From Defluviitaleaceae bacterium (GTDB taxonomy: Bacteria; Bacillota; Clostridia; Lachnospirales; WQUN01): a stretch of 37,630 nucleotides of DNA. Of the stretch, positions 7,316-16,139 are shown piece after piece. The stretch covers positions 1-37,630 of the forward strand of contig WRLD01000029.1 in NCBI GenBank assembly GCA_009777845.1, read 5' to 3'. The position numbers and the translations under genes were made by a program. Numbering within the stretch: the first letter of the stretch is position 1; each line of letters opens with the position of its first letter. The notes under the pieces are model-generated. The model saw only the letters and a program-made list of their open reading frames with translations, had not been told where the DNA came from and made no database searches.

Positions 7316-8234
7316 ACTTATTCCCCCAAGAATCAAGTAATTCCTCACCGCGATAAACGCTAATAATCTCACAATTATTAGGACATCTCTCACATTCCCT
7401 GCCCCTTGTCACAAAGGAAATGTCCTGTACACCAAAGTCAAAGTCCGCTTCTTTTCCGCTCTTTTTCGCCAGTACAGCCACGCCCAAGCAGCCCATCAAA
7501 TGTCCAAATTCGTCTACATATACCTTATGCCCCAAAATTTGCTCGAAGGCGCGTACTACGCCCACGTTTTTGCTTACGCCGCCTTGAAATACCGCAGGGG
7601 CGAGAACGCGCTTGCCCTTGCCGACGTTGTTTAGATAGTTGTTTACCACGGCGTTACAAATTCCTGCGACTATGTCCTCTTTTTTATGCCCGATTTGTGC
7701 CTTGTGTACAAGGTCAGATTCGGCGAACACCGTACAGCGCGCCGCTATGCGCGTAGGGCTTTGCGACTTTAGGGCAAGCTCGCCCAGTTCTTCTATAGCA
7801 AGCCCAAGGCGTTTTGCCTGCGACATCAAAAACGAGCCTGTCCCAGCCGCACAAATTGTATTCATGGCATAATCTGTAACAATTCCGTCTTTAAGCAAAA
7901 TTATTTTGCTGTCCTGTCCGCCTATTTCCAGTATTGTACGCACATCTGGCACTCTCGACATAGTGCCTACCGCATGTGCCGTGATTTCGTTTTTAACTAT
8001 TTGCGCCCCAAGCACCACGCCTATTAGCTTACGCGCAGAGCCTGTTGTGCCTACCGCCTTTACCTGTACGCCAGCGGGCTTTTTTTGCTCCAGCTCCTTT
8101 AAAACGCGCTTTACCGCGCCTATGGGGTCGCCCTCTGTCCACAAATACGACTCCGCGAGAATATTCGCGTCGCCGTCGATTATTACGCCCTTGGTGGAAA
8201 TACTGCCGATGTCGATTCCAATATATGCCTTCAT
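7305..8234 (-). CDS. 2-hydroxyacyl-CoA dehydratase-type activase (BadF/HgdC family)
   Basis: A 309-residue ASKHA-fold ATPase. The phosphate-binding motifs are DIGSISTKGVIID (8-20), GTTGSAR (62-68) and IGGQDSK (104-110). Cys-128 in NTICAAGTGSF and Cys-167 in ARCTVFAESD match the two cysteines that bind the single [4Fe-4S] cluster between subunits in activators such as HgdC. These proteins use ATP hydrolysis to push a low-potential electron into a partner iron-sulfur enzyme. The C-terminus carries a further Cys cluster (CERCPNNC plus a last Cys) beyond the usual 260 residues, like the tail of larger activase-related proteins. Start ATG 8234 has AAGGGG upstream and overlaps the preceding stop by ATGA. 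The partners are presumably the two proteins encoded just upstream. Confidence 0.9.
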   Translation of the reverse strand: MKAYIGIDIGSISTKGVIIDGDANILAESYLWTEGDPIGAVKRVLKELEQKKPAGVQVKAVGTTGSARKLIGVVLGAQIVKNEITAHAVGTMSRVPDVRTILEIGGQDSKIILLKDGIVTDYAMNTICAAGTGSFLMSQAKRLGLAIEELGELALKSQSPTRIAARCTVFAESDLVHKAQIGHKKEDIVAGICNAVVNNYLNNVGKGKRVLAPAVFQGGVSKNVGVVRAFEQILGHKVYVDEFGHLMGCLGVAVLAKKSGKEADFDFGVQDISFVTRGRECERCPNNCEIISVYRGEELLDSWGNKCER

Positions 8235-9304
8235 TGTGTACCCCTTTTCATTTCTAACATATCATAAAACGCTTCCAGCCTAGTCTTTACGCCTGTTTCC
8301 GAGGTTTGGGAATCGAAACTGAAATACAGCACGGGTATTTCATAATCCTCGCTTACCCTCTGCACAATGGGAATGGAGTTTACCTCGGGCGTACAACCGA
8401 ACGGCTTTAGGTGAATAATGCCGTCATAGCCGTTTTTGGCAAAATACACGCATTTTGCTACGCTGTCCGTGCCGTCCGCGCCTATTTCGTAGCTTACGTA
8501 GCCGTCCGATTCCTTTAGCAAATTTTTGATTTTGTGCTTAGGCGAAAAAAGCAAGTACGAAACGTCTATAAAGCGCGTGACTTGTATTCCATATTTAGCC
8601 AATTCCTTCTCAATAAAATAGTTAGAAAACGGCTCCATAAGCACGTACAGCTCGCCCACCACGCCTACCTTTATCGGCTTTTCGGGCTTGCTTAGCTTCA
8701 CGGCGCGCAGGCGTTTTATATATTTTCTATAAACCGCGCCCACGCCAAGGAAATTTTTCACCTTAGCGACATTTCTAAGAAACTCATTCTCTATTTTTTC
8801 CAATTCGCCTGCCTGTGACTCAAAGCCGATATTTTCGCGTACGTATTTTTCTATTTTGTCCATAGCAAAAATAATCCGCATCGCAAGCAAAATAGCCGAA
8901 ATGGTCTTTGCGTATGTAAGCCGCGGATTCAAGTTTTTAAACATAGCGTGAAAGTCCCTTAGGCTACGGTTGCGGGCGTTTGTTTCCAATATACACAGCT
9001 TAAATTCGTAGCCCAAATCACGCAAAATCTGCTCCTGTACCTCGTTGTAGAAGCCCATTCTGCAATCGCCGCTAGTGTGAAACAGCACGTTTGCGCCCAA
9101 ATCCAGCGACTCGATAAAGTTACCCAAATTGTATTTGAACGGAATACAAACAAACTCTGGGCTATGCTTTGTACCCACCTCTATGGTACGCTTAGTAATC
9201 GGCGGCGCGGCGAAAACCTCGCCGTATTCGCCTACGAGCGTTTCCATTAGCCTTTTTATGGGTACGTGGTATTTCCCCATGTGGGGGAATGAGATTTTAT
9301 ACAT
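8231..9304 (-). CDS. 2-hydroxyacyl-CoA dehydratase-like protein, subunit B
   Basis: A 357-residue protein of the dehydratase/CoA-activase-associated family. Cysteines that may bind an iron-sulfur cluster are Cys-53 (PEFVCIPF), Cys-81 (TSGDCRMGF) and one near residue 305 (KPFGCTPEVN), the same three-site pattern as in its neighbour. The C-terminus ends SFDSQTSETGVKTRLEAF, a motif typical of this family. ATG 9304 is chosen because GGAG lies 8 bases upstream and it overlaps the previous gene by 8 bases; the start at 9322 would lie further into that gene. Unlike true dehydratase operons there are no CoA-transferases or dehydrogenases nearby, so the substrate is unknown. It could be a reductase activated by the ATPase at 7305-8234. 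Confidence 0.8.
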   Translation of the reverse strand: MYKISFPHMGKYHVPIKRLMETLVGEYGEVFAAPPITKRTIEVGTKHSPEFVCIPFKYNLGNFIESLDLGANVLFHTSGDCRMGFYNEVQEQILRDLGYEFKLCILETNARNRSLRDFHAMFKNLNPRLTYAKTISAILLAMRIIFAMDKIEKYVRENIGFESQAGELEKIENEFLRNVAKVKNFLGVGAVYRKYIKRLRAVKLSKPEKPIKVGVVGELYVLMEPFSNYFIEKELAKYGIQVTRFIDVSYLLFSPKHKIKNLLKESDGYVSYEIGADGTDSVAKCVYFAKNGYDGIIHLKPFGCTPEVNSIPIVQRVSEDYEIPVLYFSFDSQTSETGVKTRLEAFYDMLEMKRGTQ

Positions 9305-10208
9305 GATGTTTCTCCTTCGCACTTAAAATATCCACAAAGCTCTCAATCCTAGTCTGCAAGCCCGCTTCACCAAAGTTACTATCTATAATCAAGTTAAGCA
9401 TAGGCATGTCCTTTACCTTACGCACAATCAGCTCAATGGCAAGCGAATCAGGCCCGCAGGGGAACGTAGTCATAAAAATAATGCCGTCAACCTTGTCTTG
9501 GTAATAGTCGACCGCTCCTGCAAGCTCCTTGTTGTACTGCCAGTACATGGTACGCGCTAGGTTTTTGCTTCTGTTGCACATCTGCATACTGTCGGGAATA
9601 TCTGCGTACAGCACACCTACGCCCAGCTCTTTCAGTGCGCGTACAATAGGCTCTCCCATTAGCTTGTCGTATATATTGTACGGGTGTGCGACAATTAGTA
9701 CCTTTAGCCCGTCTGCTTTTAGTGCGTTTTCTTGCTGCTCCGCCAAGTCCTTTTCAAACTGCGAGAGGGCAAGCGTAGCGTTTTTGTAGGCTGTTTTTAC
9801 GGCGGCGGCTTTCGCGCCTAGCTCTGCTCCTAGCTTCTTGTACGCCTTCCACTCCGTCTGCCCCTCGTCATAGTCAATGCTATAGTGCAGTAGCTTGGCA
9901 CTAGGAAAGGTCGCGCGCACAATGTCATATATGCCGTAAAACTTTGTGCAGGTAGCGTCGCCGTTCTCGAACGTCACCACCCTAGGCACAAAAATGCGGT
10001 CGCATTTCCCAATAAGCCACTCCACATGCCCCATGTAAACCTTGGCAGAGGTACAGCTTTCGTCTATGGAGCAATTTATTCCCATGTCTAAAATATTCTT
10101 GTTGGTGTTTGGGCTTACTACTACCTCGTGACCTAGCTCCTCAAAGAAGCTACACCACATCTTTTGATATTTGTAATATAAAAACGCCTTGGGTATGCCT
10201 ATTTTCAT
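9297..10208 (-). CDS. DUF2229 / 2-hydroxyacyl-CoA dehydratase-like protein, subunit A
   Basis: A 303-residue protein beginning MKIGIPKAFLYYKYQKMW, the characteristic start of DUF2229, with INCSIDESC (Cys-46, Cys-52), Cys-69, GDATC (Cys-87) and FPCGPDSLAIE near residue 250. Together these give at least three candidate cluster ligands. In many Clostridia this module is fused with activase domains in one very large protein; here activase, this module and the second dehydratase-like module are separate genes. The C-terminus (DSNFGEAGLQTRIESFVDI) parallels that of the next gene, so the two are probably distant paralogues forming a heterodimer. Start ATG 10208 overlaps the stop of the upstream gene by ATGA. 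Reaction unknown. Confidence 0.8.
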   Translation of the reverse strand: MKIGIPKAFLYYKYQKMWCSFFEELGHEVVVSPNTNKNILDMGINCSIDESCTSAKVYMGHVEWLIGKCDRIFVPRVVTFENGDATCTKFYGIYDIVRATFPSAKLLHYSIDYDEGQTEWKAYKKLGAELGAKAAAVKTAYKNATLALSQFEKDLAEQQENALKADGLKVLIVAHPYNIYDKLMGEPIVRALKELGVGVLYADIPDSMQMCNRSKNLARTMYWQYNKELAGAVDYYQDKVDGIIFMTTFPCGPDSLAIELIVRKVKDMPMLNLIIDSNFGEAGLQTRIESFVDILSAKEKHHV

Positions 10209-12838
10209 ACCGCCCACCGTATTTCTCCGCCATTTGCCCAAAGGCGTATGCTGTCCTCGGTAGTTACATATCTGATATTGTCGCGCATGGTGAGAGCCGC
10301 TTCGCCCTTGCTTACCACAAACACGGTCATGCCCTCGTCACGCAGGGTTTTCATGGCTAGGTGCAATAGCTCGTATTCCATACGGCGCGTAAAATCGAGC
10401 GGATTTTTGTCCAAGACAATTACCGCATATGGTAATTGTAACGCTCTGATTGACGGCATGAGGTACTTCCACTGGTCTACGTTGGTAGACTGTATGCCGC
10501 CGCCGCTTGCGGTAATTGTCGCCACGGCAATATTGCCCTGTGCCGATACCTTAAACTCCGCATTGTCGGGTACGGCTAATTCGACCATGCCCGATTCGCC
10601 GAAATTACGCACTACGCGTAGCCTGTCCTGGAAAACTGTACCCTGCGGTACTTCTACTACATTATTTGGCACATACAACGCCTCTAGGCGGTAAAAATAT
10701 GCCCTATGCGTAGACGGCTCGTTGTTTTCGAGCGAAGCCATGTAAATTCTGTCTATGGAAAACGGCGGCGGCGCGTTGGCAGGCAAAATGGCCGTAACTG
10801 TTTCCCAGCCCTCGAAGTCTACCGTGCGCGCAAAATCTATGTTATGCGATGTCCCATTGCCGTCAAACACACGCCCGCGGAGCCAATGCCCCGAGCCGTC
10901 GCCGTATACCTGCATACGAAGCGCGACAGGCTCGCCAGCTATTTCCAGCGCAGGGTAAAAGGTCACGTACGAGGCTTGCGTTTCCGTAGTACGCCCAAAG
11001 GAATAATCTAGGCGTATAAGGTGGTGTTCCTGCACGGTTTCTATAGATACCTTAGTGGAAACAAGCTCGGGCGGCGTGCTTTGAAATTCCATGCTGGGCG
11101 AGCCAAGCATGTCCACAGGCCACGGAAAGCCGCCGACAGAAACAGGGATATACGCCTTAATCGAGCCTACGGAGGCCTCGATATAGCCTACGCCGCCGCG
11201 TGATGCTACAAATTCGCCGTTGTCGAACGTGCCTAGGCTAGACGGAAACACCGCAAGCCCCGAAACCTCGGGCAAATTCACATGCGTGCCGTCTGTGGCA
11301 GTACCCGAAAAACGAAGCGGCACACGTCCGCCTTGGAACAAATTGACAGACTGATTGTGCGGCTGTAGCTCGGCGAGGGAAAATACTTCCAGTGTAGCAA
11401 GCACATTTTGCTCACCGTAGGTCATCATAAGCGTGTGAGTGCCTGTGCGTAGCGGCGTATACCGTCTGCCGTGCCATACGCCGTCCTCGGGACTGGCAAA
11501 AAACAATGGCTCGTAGACAAGCGGCAATCTATTTTCATAAGCATCTAAGCCAAATACATTTGCGGTAACTGGCACGCCAGTAATCGCGCGTTGCTCCGCA
11601 AGCTGAAAGGCTACGCTTACCATTTCGCTAGGCGTAGACGTGTCGAAAACGCCCAACGCGTTTACTACGCGCCTTTGACCGCCGTCAGACGGCGTATTTA
11701 CTACGGAATATTCGCCATGCTCGGAGGTAACCATGGTAGTGGAGCCGCCGCCGTCCATGTGCATTGCGTTAATCGCGCCGTAATGCCTTAGAATTTCGCC
11801 TAGCTCGGTATGCGTTACGCCTATGGAGTGCGTTCTGCCGTCTACTGTCACTAGCATAATTCGTCCGTCGCGGGTCGCGCCTACGGCTGTACGCGGGTGG
11901 CGTTGGTTGGGCTGTACGCCGCCGCCTTGTACTATTTCGCCGTTAAGCAAAACCACCGCGCCGCCGCCTATGGCCGCGCGTATGCTAGAAAAATCTACGT
12001 TTATATCCGTGCCTACATTGAAACGCACATGCGTTCCCACAGTCAAAAATCTGGCATAATATGGCAAGCTGTCCCTAGGGATTATTATTACAAAGCCGTT
12101 TTCGGGCGTGGCTACCGTATGCGTAGACACCTGTGTAACATAGTTGTTTTGTACTACTACCTTAGTAGTATCAAGCACTCGCGCATCTATATCCGCTGTG
12201 CTTTCCATTGCTGCGCGGCTTACCACCACGGGCGAAAATATATCGCTTCCTATGGAGTTGTACGCCACCACATTAGTAAGAAATTCGTGGTTTGCGTAAA
12301 GCTGCATATTTGTTTTCATATACATAAAAAAGGGATTGTTTCTCATATCCAAAAAGAACGCGGCAAGCTCGTCGCCGTCGCGGTTGATGTCCGCGTTAAG
12401 CGAAAGCACCTGCCCGTCGCGTACCATCGGCCCAAAATAAGTAGAATACAAGCGCGACATATTAAAAAAGTCCGCATTGACCCCCGCAAGCGCGCCCGCA
12501 TCAGAGAGCAGTCTGGACGTAGTTTCCCTCAGCCCCCACTCCCGCGAGCTAGTCACCGGCGCAAGCGTAATAAAAGGCTCGTCCAGGTCAACATACAGCA
12601 CATGCACATCTAGCATACCTCGGCTAGTCATTAGCCTGTTTTGGTTGTAGGTTATACCTCGTGAGAGTTGCTGGGTTTCGTTATGTTCAAAGAATATTTC
12701 TATTGCGTAGGTGGTGGTGGCGGTTAGTATGGTTATGGTGGTTATGGTGGTTATGGCGGTTATGGCTATGCAGATTAGTGTTGTTAGAATGGTTAGTTTT
12801 AGTTGTGTTTGGGTTTTTGTTGGTTTTATTGGTTTCAT
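10205..12838 (-). CDS. Secreted phosphodiester glycosidase family protein (NAGPA/DUF2233)
   Basis: An 877-residue exported protein. A signal peptide occupies about residues 14-46 and is unusually rich in Ile/Thr because of a 9-base DNA repeat. The NAGPA-type domain covers about residues 70-400, with AGVNADFF near 120, QRHPRTAVGATRDGRIML near 320 and the hallmark HMDGGGSTTMV near 365. This family cleaves phosphodiester-linked sugars such as GlcNAc-1-P diesters. The rest appears to be beta-rich, sugar-binding-like modules and an uncharacterised C-terminal segment (YAVIVLDKNPLDFTRRMEYE). ATG 12838 follows a strong AGGGGAGGGG ribosome binding site. It is first in a five-gene coupled unit; the link between an exported glycosidase and cytoplasmic iron-sulfur proteins is unexplained. 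Confidence 0.85.
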   Translation of the reverse strand: MKPIKPTKTQTQLKLTILTTLICIAITAITTITTITILTATTTYAIEIFFEHNETQQLSRGITYNQNRLMTSRGMLDVHVLYVDLDEPFITLAPVTSSREWGLRETTSRLLSDAGALAGVNADFFNMSRLYSTYFGPMVRDGQVLSLNADINRDGDELAAFFLDMRNNPFFMYMKTNMQLYANHEFLTNVVAYNSIGSDIFSPVVVSRAAMESTADIDARVLDTTKVVVQNNYVTQVSTHTVATPENGFVIIIPRDSLPYYARFLTVGTHVRFNVGTDINVDFSSIRAAIGGGAVVLLNGEIVQGGGVQPNQRHPRTAVGATRDGRIMLVTVDGRTHSIGVTHTELGEILRHYGAINAMHMDGGGSTTMVTSEHGEYSVVNTPSDGGQRRVVNALGVFDTSTPSEMVSVAFQLAEQRAITGVPVTANVFGLDAYENRLPLVYEPLFFASPEDGVWHGRRYTPLRTGTHTLMMTYGEQNVLATLEVFSLAELQPHNQSVNLFQGGRVPLRFSGTATDGTHVNLPEVSGLAVFPSSLGTFDNGEFVASRGGVGYIEASVGSIKAYIPVSVGGFPWPVDMLGSPSMEFQSTPPELVSTKVSIETVQEHHLIRLDYSFGRTTETQASYVTFYPALEIAGEPVALRMQVYGDGSGHWLRGRVFDGNGTSHNIDFARTVDFEGWETVTAILPANAPPPFSIDRIYMASLENNEPSTHRAYFYRLEALYVPNNVVEVPQGTVFQDRLRVVRNFGESGMVELAVPDNAEFKVSAQGNIAVATITASGGGIQSTNVDQWKYLMPSIRALQLPYAVIVLDKNPLDFTRRMEYELLHLAMKTLRDEGMTVFVVSKGEAALTMRDNIRYVTTEDSIRLWANGGEIRWAV
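12731..12766. repeat. 9-bp microsatellite inside a signal peptide
   Basis: GGTTATGGT-type units occur four times in a row with one or two substitutions, with degenerate units on both sides. On the coding strand they encode repeated Ile-Thr-Thr within the hydrophobic core of the signal peptide of the gene at 10205-12838. Unit changes keep the reading frame, so they would alter the length of the hydrophobic core. Confidence 0.75.
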
Positions 12839-12863
12839 TGGTTCCCCTCCCCTTGGTGCGGTT

Positions 12864-12890
12864 TGTTGGAATAGTTTGTTGATTCCAACA
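12864..12890. promoter_or_regulatory. Perfect 9-bp inverted repeat in the leader of the five-gene unit
   Basis: TGTTGGAAT and ATTCCAACA are separated by 9 bases, between the proposed promoter and the ribosome binding site of the gene starting at 12838. It could be an operator or an mRNA hairpin. No regulator can be named. Confidence 0.45.
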
Positions 12891-12905
12891 TTTCCGCTAG
12901 GGTAT

Positions 12906-12933
12906 ATTATATATGAAAATTGGAGAAAAGCAA
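12906..12933 (-). promoter_or_regulatory. Candidate promoter of the five-gene unit
   Basis: On the minus strand the -35-like TTGCTT (12928-12933) and the -10 TATAAT (12906-12911) are 16 bases apart, about 70 bases before ATG 12838. The -10 is perfect, the -35 weak. Confidence 0.45.
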
Positions 12934-12998
12934 TGAGGGGATAATATGCCTATCCTAGACCTATCCTCATGTAAGTTAAACAAGACTAACTAAACAGC

Positions 12999-13027
12999 TT
13001 GCTATATGTAAATAAGGACAGTATACT
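12999..13027 (+). promoter_or_regulatory. Promoter of tRNA-Arg
   Basis: TTGCTA (12999-13004) and TATACT (13022-13027) are separated by 17 bases, upstream of the tRNA gene at 13074. Confidence 0.6.
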
Positions 13028-13073
13028 AACGTAAATTGCAAAAAACCTGTAAATTACGTTTCAATCCCCCAAC

Positions 13074-13146
13074 GCGTTTGTAGCTCAGGGGATAGAGCAA
13101 CCGCCTCCTAAGCGGTAGGCCGCAGGTTCGATTCCTGCCAAGCGCA
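13074..13146 (+). tRNA. tRNA-Arg (anticodon CCT)
   Basis: The cloverleaf is complete: acceptor GCGTTTG pairs with CAAGCGC (one G-T pair), D arm GCTC/GAGC, anticodon stem ACCGC/GCGGT around the loop CTCCTAA (anticodon CCT, reads AGG), T arm GCAGG/CCTGC with loop TTCGATT. The discriminator base is A; CCA is not encoded. A terminator follows after 4 bases. Confidence 0.97.
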
Positions 13147-13150
13147 GTAC

Positions 13151-13185
13151 AAAACCTCCCTCTAAAACAGGGAGGTTTTGTTGTG
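13151..13185 (+). terminator. Intrinsic terminator after tRNA-Arg
   Basis: AAAACCTCCCT and AGGGAGGTTTT form a perfect 11-bp stem around a 7-base loop, followed by GTTGTGTTTT. The A-rich 5' side could make it work on both strands. Confidence 0.85.
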
Positions 13186-13228
13186 TTTTAAGGGTTTCAC
13201 TCCCCTAATTTAGGCGCTTCCCTACCCC

Positions 13229-15307
13229 CTACATAGCCACCACACTATACAACAATTCCGCATAGCTAGGCAGCGGCCAATAATCCTTCGCGACAATCGT
13301 TTCTAGCTCGTCAACAACTGCCCTCAGCTCCGACATAGCACAAAAGACCTTGTCGCGGTAATAAGTCGCGGAATCCTCTGTTTTCGCCAAAATTACGTCC
13401 TCTAGGGCGATTAGCCTTTTCAGCATACATGCCGACAGTTTCGCAATCCGCCCTAGCAGGTATTCTTCGAGGGAAGTATCAAAGTTGCTTGGGCGTTTCC
13501 GTTCCAACAACTTAACAACCTCATTCTGATAAGCAATACAAGCAGGAATGATTTTCCCTTTAACCAAATCAAGCATAGTCAAAGCCTCGATATGAAGCGT
13601 TTTACAATAATTCTCTGTCAAAATCTCGCAGCGCGAATGGATTTCGGCACTGGTAAATACGCCGTGCTTGGTGAAAAGCTCTATGCTCTTTGGCGTGGTA
13701 AACAGCGGAAGCGAGTCGGCGGTGGTTCGCAGGTTCGACAAGCCGCGCCTTTCGGCCTCCGCCACCCATTCGTCAGAATAGTTGTTGCCGTTAAAGACTA
13801 TGCGCTTGTTTTCGCTGTAGGTTTTTTTCACGAGCGCGGCTAGGTCGGCCGTGAAGTTGGTTGATTTTTCCAACTGGTCGGCAAACTGGCATAGAATTTC
13901 CGAAACGGCGGAGTTAAGCACAATATTTGGCCCAGAAATCGAAAACGCCGAGCCCAACATTCTAAACTCGAATTTGTTGCCTGTAAACGCAAAGGGTGAC
14001 GTGCGGTTGCGGTCTGTTGTGTCCTTGGGAAAATGCGGCAGAACGGATACGCCTATTTCCATTTGGGTCTTTTCGTTGTTTTGGTACGCCGTGCCGCTCT
14101 CGATTGCATCAAGAATCGCGGTAAGCTCGTCGCCCAAAAACATGGAAATAATCGCGGGCGGCGCTTCGTTCGCGCCCAGTCTATGGTCGTTGCCTGCGCT
14201 TGCCGCCGACAAACGCAACAAGTCTTGGTAATCGTCAACCGCCTTGATTACGGCTACTAGGAACAGCAGGAATTGCGCGTTTTCGTGCGGAGTATTGCCA
14301 GGCTCTAGCAGGTTTGTGCCAGTGTTGGTAGAAATCGCCCAGTTGTTGTGCTTGCCGCTTCCGTTTACCCCTGCGAACGGCTTCTCGTGCAAAAGGCACA
14401 CAAGCCCGTGCTTGCCTGCGATATTTTTCATCATTTCCATTGTAAGCTGGTTGTGGTCGGTGGCTATGTTCGTAGTGGTAAAAATTGGCGCGAACTCGTG
14501 CTGCGCGGGCGCGACCTCGTTATGTTTTGTTTTTGCGTAAACGCCTAGCTTCCATAATTCGTCCTCTAGCTCTTTCATAAACGCCGAAACGCGCGGGCTA
14601 ATTGTACCAAAATAATGGTCCTCAAGCTCCTGCCCCTTTGGCGGCCTTGCCCCAAACAGCGTTCTGCCAGAATAAATTAAATCGGGGCGTTTTTTGTACA
14701 TTTCTTTATCAATAAGAAAATACTCCTGCTCGGGGCCGACGGTGGACATCACGCGCTGTACCTTTTCGTTGCCGAACAGCTTCAATATACGCCGCGATTG
14801 TTTGTCTAGCGCGTCCATGGAGCGTAGCAGCGGCGTTTTTTTGTCCAAGGCTTCGCCGCTATACGAACAAAAAGCGGTGGGAATACACAGGGTGTCGTCC
14901 TTGATAAACGCGTAAGACGTAATATCCCAAACCGTGTAACCGCGCGCCTCAAAGGTGCAACGCAAGCCGCCCGATGGGAAGCTAGACGCGTCAGGCTCGC
15001 CGCGGACAAGCTCCTTGCCAGAAAATTCCATAATTACCTGCCCGTTGCCTGTAGGCGAAATAAAGCTCTCGTGCTTTTCCGCAGTAATGCCAGTCATAGG
15101 CTGAAACCAGTGCGTAAAGTGGGTCGCGCCTTTTTCTACCGCCCATTCCTTCATGGCGTTTGCCACTACGTTGGCGATGTCTATTTCCAGATGTGTGCCG
15201 CGGTCTATGGTTCTTTTCAGTGCCTTGTAAGCGTCCTTTGGCAAACGCTCACGCATGGTCGTGTCATTAAAAACACAGCTTGCAAACATTTCTGGGATTC
15301 TTTTCAT
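13229..15307 (-). CDS. glnN: Glutamine synthetase type III
   Basis: A 692-residue protein, the usual size for the large GlnN-type (GSIII) enzyme, which makes glutamine from glutamate, ammonia and ATP in the cytoplasm. Recognisable stretches are [20 protein letters not shown] at the N-terminus, [12 protein letters not shown] and GFISP-like HESFISP in the N-terminal domain, [43 protein letters not shown] and [11 protein letters not shown] (ATP/glutamate site region), and [18 protein letters not shown] towards the C-terminus. ATG 15307 is preceded by AGGAG at 9 bases. It is transcribed alone: a repeat-filled gap lies upstream and the tRNA-Arg downstream on the other strand. It stops with TAG, which argues against reassignment of this codon. 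No nitrogen-regulatory site is evident. Confidence 0.97.
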   Translation of the reverse strand: MKRIPEMFASCVFNDTTMRERLPKDAYKALKRTIDRGTHLEIDIANVVANAMKEWAVEKGATHFTHWFQPMTGITAEKHESFISPTGNGQVIMEFSGKELVRGEPDASSFPSGGLRCTFEARGYTVWDITSYAFIKDDTLCIPTAFCSYSGEALDKKTPLLRSMDALDKQSRRILKLFGNEKVQRVMSTVGPEQEYFLIDKEMYKKRPDLIYSGRTLFGARPPKGQELEDHYFGTISPRVSAFMKELEDELWKLGVYAKTKHNEVAPAQHEFAPIFTTTNIATDHNQLTMEMMKNIAGKHGLVCLLHEKPFAGVNGSGKHNNWAISTNTGTNLLEPGNTPHENAQFLLFLVAVIKAVDDYQDLLRLSAASAGNDHRLGANEAPPAIISMFLGDELTAILDAIESGTAYQNNEKTQMEIGVSVLPHFPKDTTDRNRTSPFAFTGNKFEFRMLGSAFSISGPNIVLNSAVSEILCQFADQLEKSTNFTADLAALVKKTYSENKRIVFNGNNYSDEWVAEAERRGLSNLRTTADSLPLFTTPKSIELFTKHGVFTSAEIHSRCEILTENYCKTLHIEALTMLDLVKGKIIPACIAYQNEVVKLLERKRPSNFDTSLEEYLLGRIAKLSACMLKRLIALEDVILAKTEDSATYYRDKVFCAMSELRAVVDELETIVAKDYWPLPSYAELLYSVVAM

Positions 15308-15389
15308 TTTAAAACACTCCTTTTATTTTTAACTCGCCTACGGCGATTTTTTATGTGCGAATTGCAAAAATACAAGCATTAAATACGTT

Positions 15390-15442
15390 AAGGCATGGAA
15401 CGCGGATTTTCGCGGATTTAACGGATTTTCGCGGATTCGTTC
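15390..15442. repeat. Family B repeat, forward
   Basis: Starts GGAACGCGGATTTTCGCGG and continues with ATTTAACGG, followed by TTTTCGCGGATTCG. It begins about 85 bases upstream of glnN in a stretch (15308-16139) that holds only repeats. Confidence 0.7.
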
Positions 15443-15469
15443 GTGGGAAAATACACGATAACGGTCTTT

Positions 15470-15637
15470 GTAGGGGGCGGATTTATCCGCCCCGAGGTTG
15501 CCTCGCTCTGCGTTGGTCGGCGTGCGGTGTTGTCTAAGAAAACCACTTAGACAACACCTTACTGCCTGCTTAATGGACGTTACCTGTCCCGAATTATAGA
15601 ACGTACGTACCTCGGGACGGATAAATCCGTCCCCTAC
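15470..15637. repeat. Family C repeat, copy 3, with nested module D
   Basis: 168 bp, inverted relative to copies 1, 4 and 5. Its ends are GTAGGGGGCGGATTTATCC and the complement of GTAGGGGACGG; the left inner palindrome has GGGGCGGATTTATCCGCCCC, so both partners of one pair changed. The 55-bp module D lies at 15515-15569, inserted between GCGTT and AATGG exactly as in copy 5. Confidence 0.85.
15515..15569. repeat. 55-bp module D, copy 2
   Basis: Hairpin GGTGTTGTCTAAG / CTTAGACAACACC, perfect over 13 bp, with loop AAAACCA. Compared with copy 4 a stem A-T pair has become G-C, with both partners changed. Confidence 0.85.
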
Positions 15638-15659
15638 AAAAAACCTGCAAAGTCCCCTT

Positions 15660-15818
15660 AATCCGTGGTTTAACAAATGATTTATTAAACACGGATTTAA
15701 CGGATTTACACGGATTTTGCGGATTGGCTCGTGGGGAAATATTTCGCCGTTCAATAATCTACGTGGACAAAATCCGCGTAAATCTGCGTAAATCCGTTAA
15801 ATCCGTGTTATAACACAC
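15660..15818. repeat. Inverted pair of family B repeats
   Basis: A forward run (AACACGGATTTAACGGATT, about 15684-15728) and a reverse run (AATCCGCGTAAATCTGCG then TAAATCCGTTAAATCCGTG, about 15771-15810) could form an imperfect stem around GGGGAAATATTTCGCCG. A similar loop recurs in reverse near 19380. Confidence 0.7.
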
Positions 15819-15836
15819 TTTTTTACGTCCGTACTT

Positions 15837-16007
15837 CTGCTGTGCCACGCTCCCTCTGCTTTGTGCCTCTGTGCGAACTACTGTGTGAAAATTCTTTTAA
15901 ACTAGAGAACAAAGCTCTACACCTTACCTACGTTCATTATTTATCAAAAAGATTTTCACACAGGAGTTCGCACAGAGGCACAAAGCAGAGGGCGAGAGGC
16001 ACAGCAG
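15837..16007. repeat. Long hairpin repeat, family A, copy 2
   Basis: 171 bp, inverted relative to copies 1 and 3. The arms contain changes absent from the other copies: GCTTT on the left is matched by AAAGC on the right, and GCGAACTAC by GGAGTTCGC. Arm pairing is therefore kept over about 48 bases although the sequence differs, which suggests selection on the stem or conversion between the arms. Confidence 0.85.
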
Positions 16008-16017
16008 AAATACTAAC

Positions 16018-16125
16018 GAATTACACGGATTTAAAAACACGTCCGAAAAAATCCGCGTAAATCCGCCAAATCCGCGAAAATCCGCGTTCCATGCCCTTAA
16101 ATCCACCAAATCCGCGTTCCATAAT
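16018..16125. repeat. Family B repeat cluster
   Basis: Mostly reverse units (AATCCGCGTAAATCCGCC, AATCCGCGAAAATCCGCG), ending about 15 bases from the gatB stop codon. No terminator for gatB is visible apart from these repeats. Confidence 0.65.
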
Positions 16126-16139
16126 ATGAAACACGCCCC

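Noticed and set aside
11897..12613. Long open frame on the plus strand opposite the phosphodiester glycosidase gene
   Set aside because: Codon pattern and translated composition (Arg/His/Tyr-rich) are those of an antisense shadow; the minus-strand gene has recognisable motifs and a ribosome binding site.
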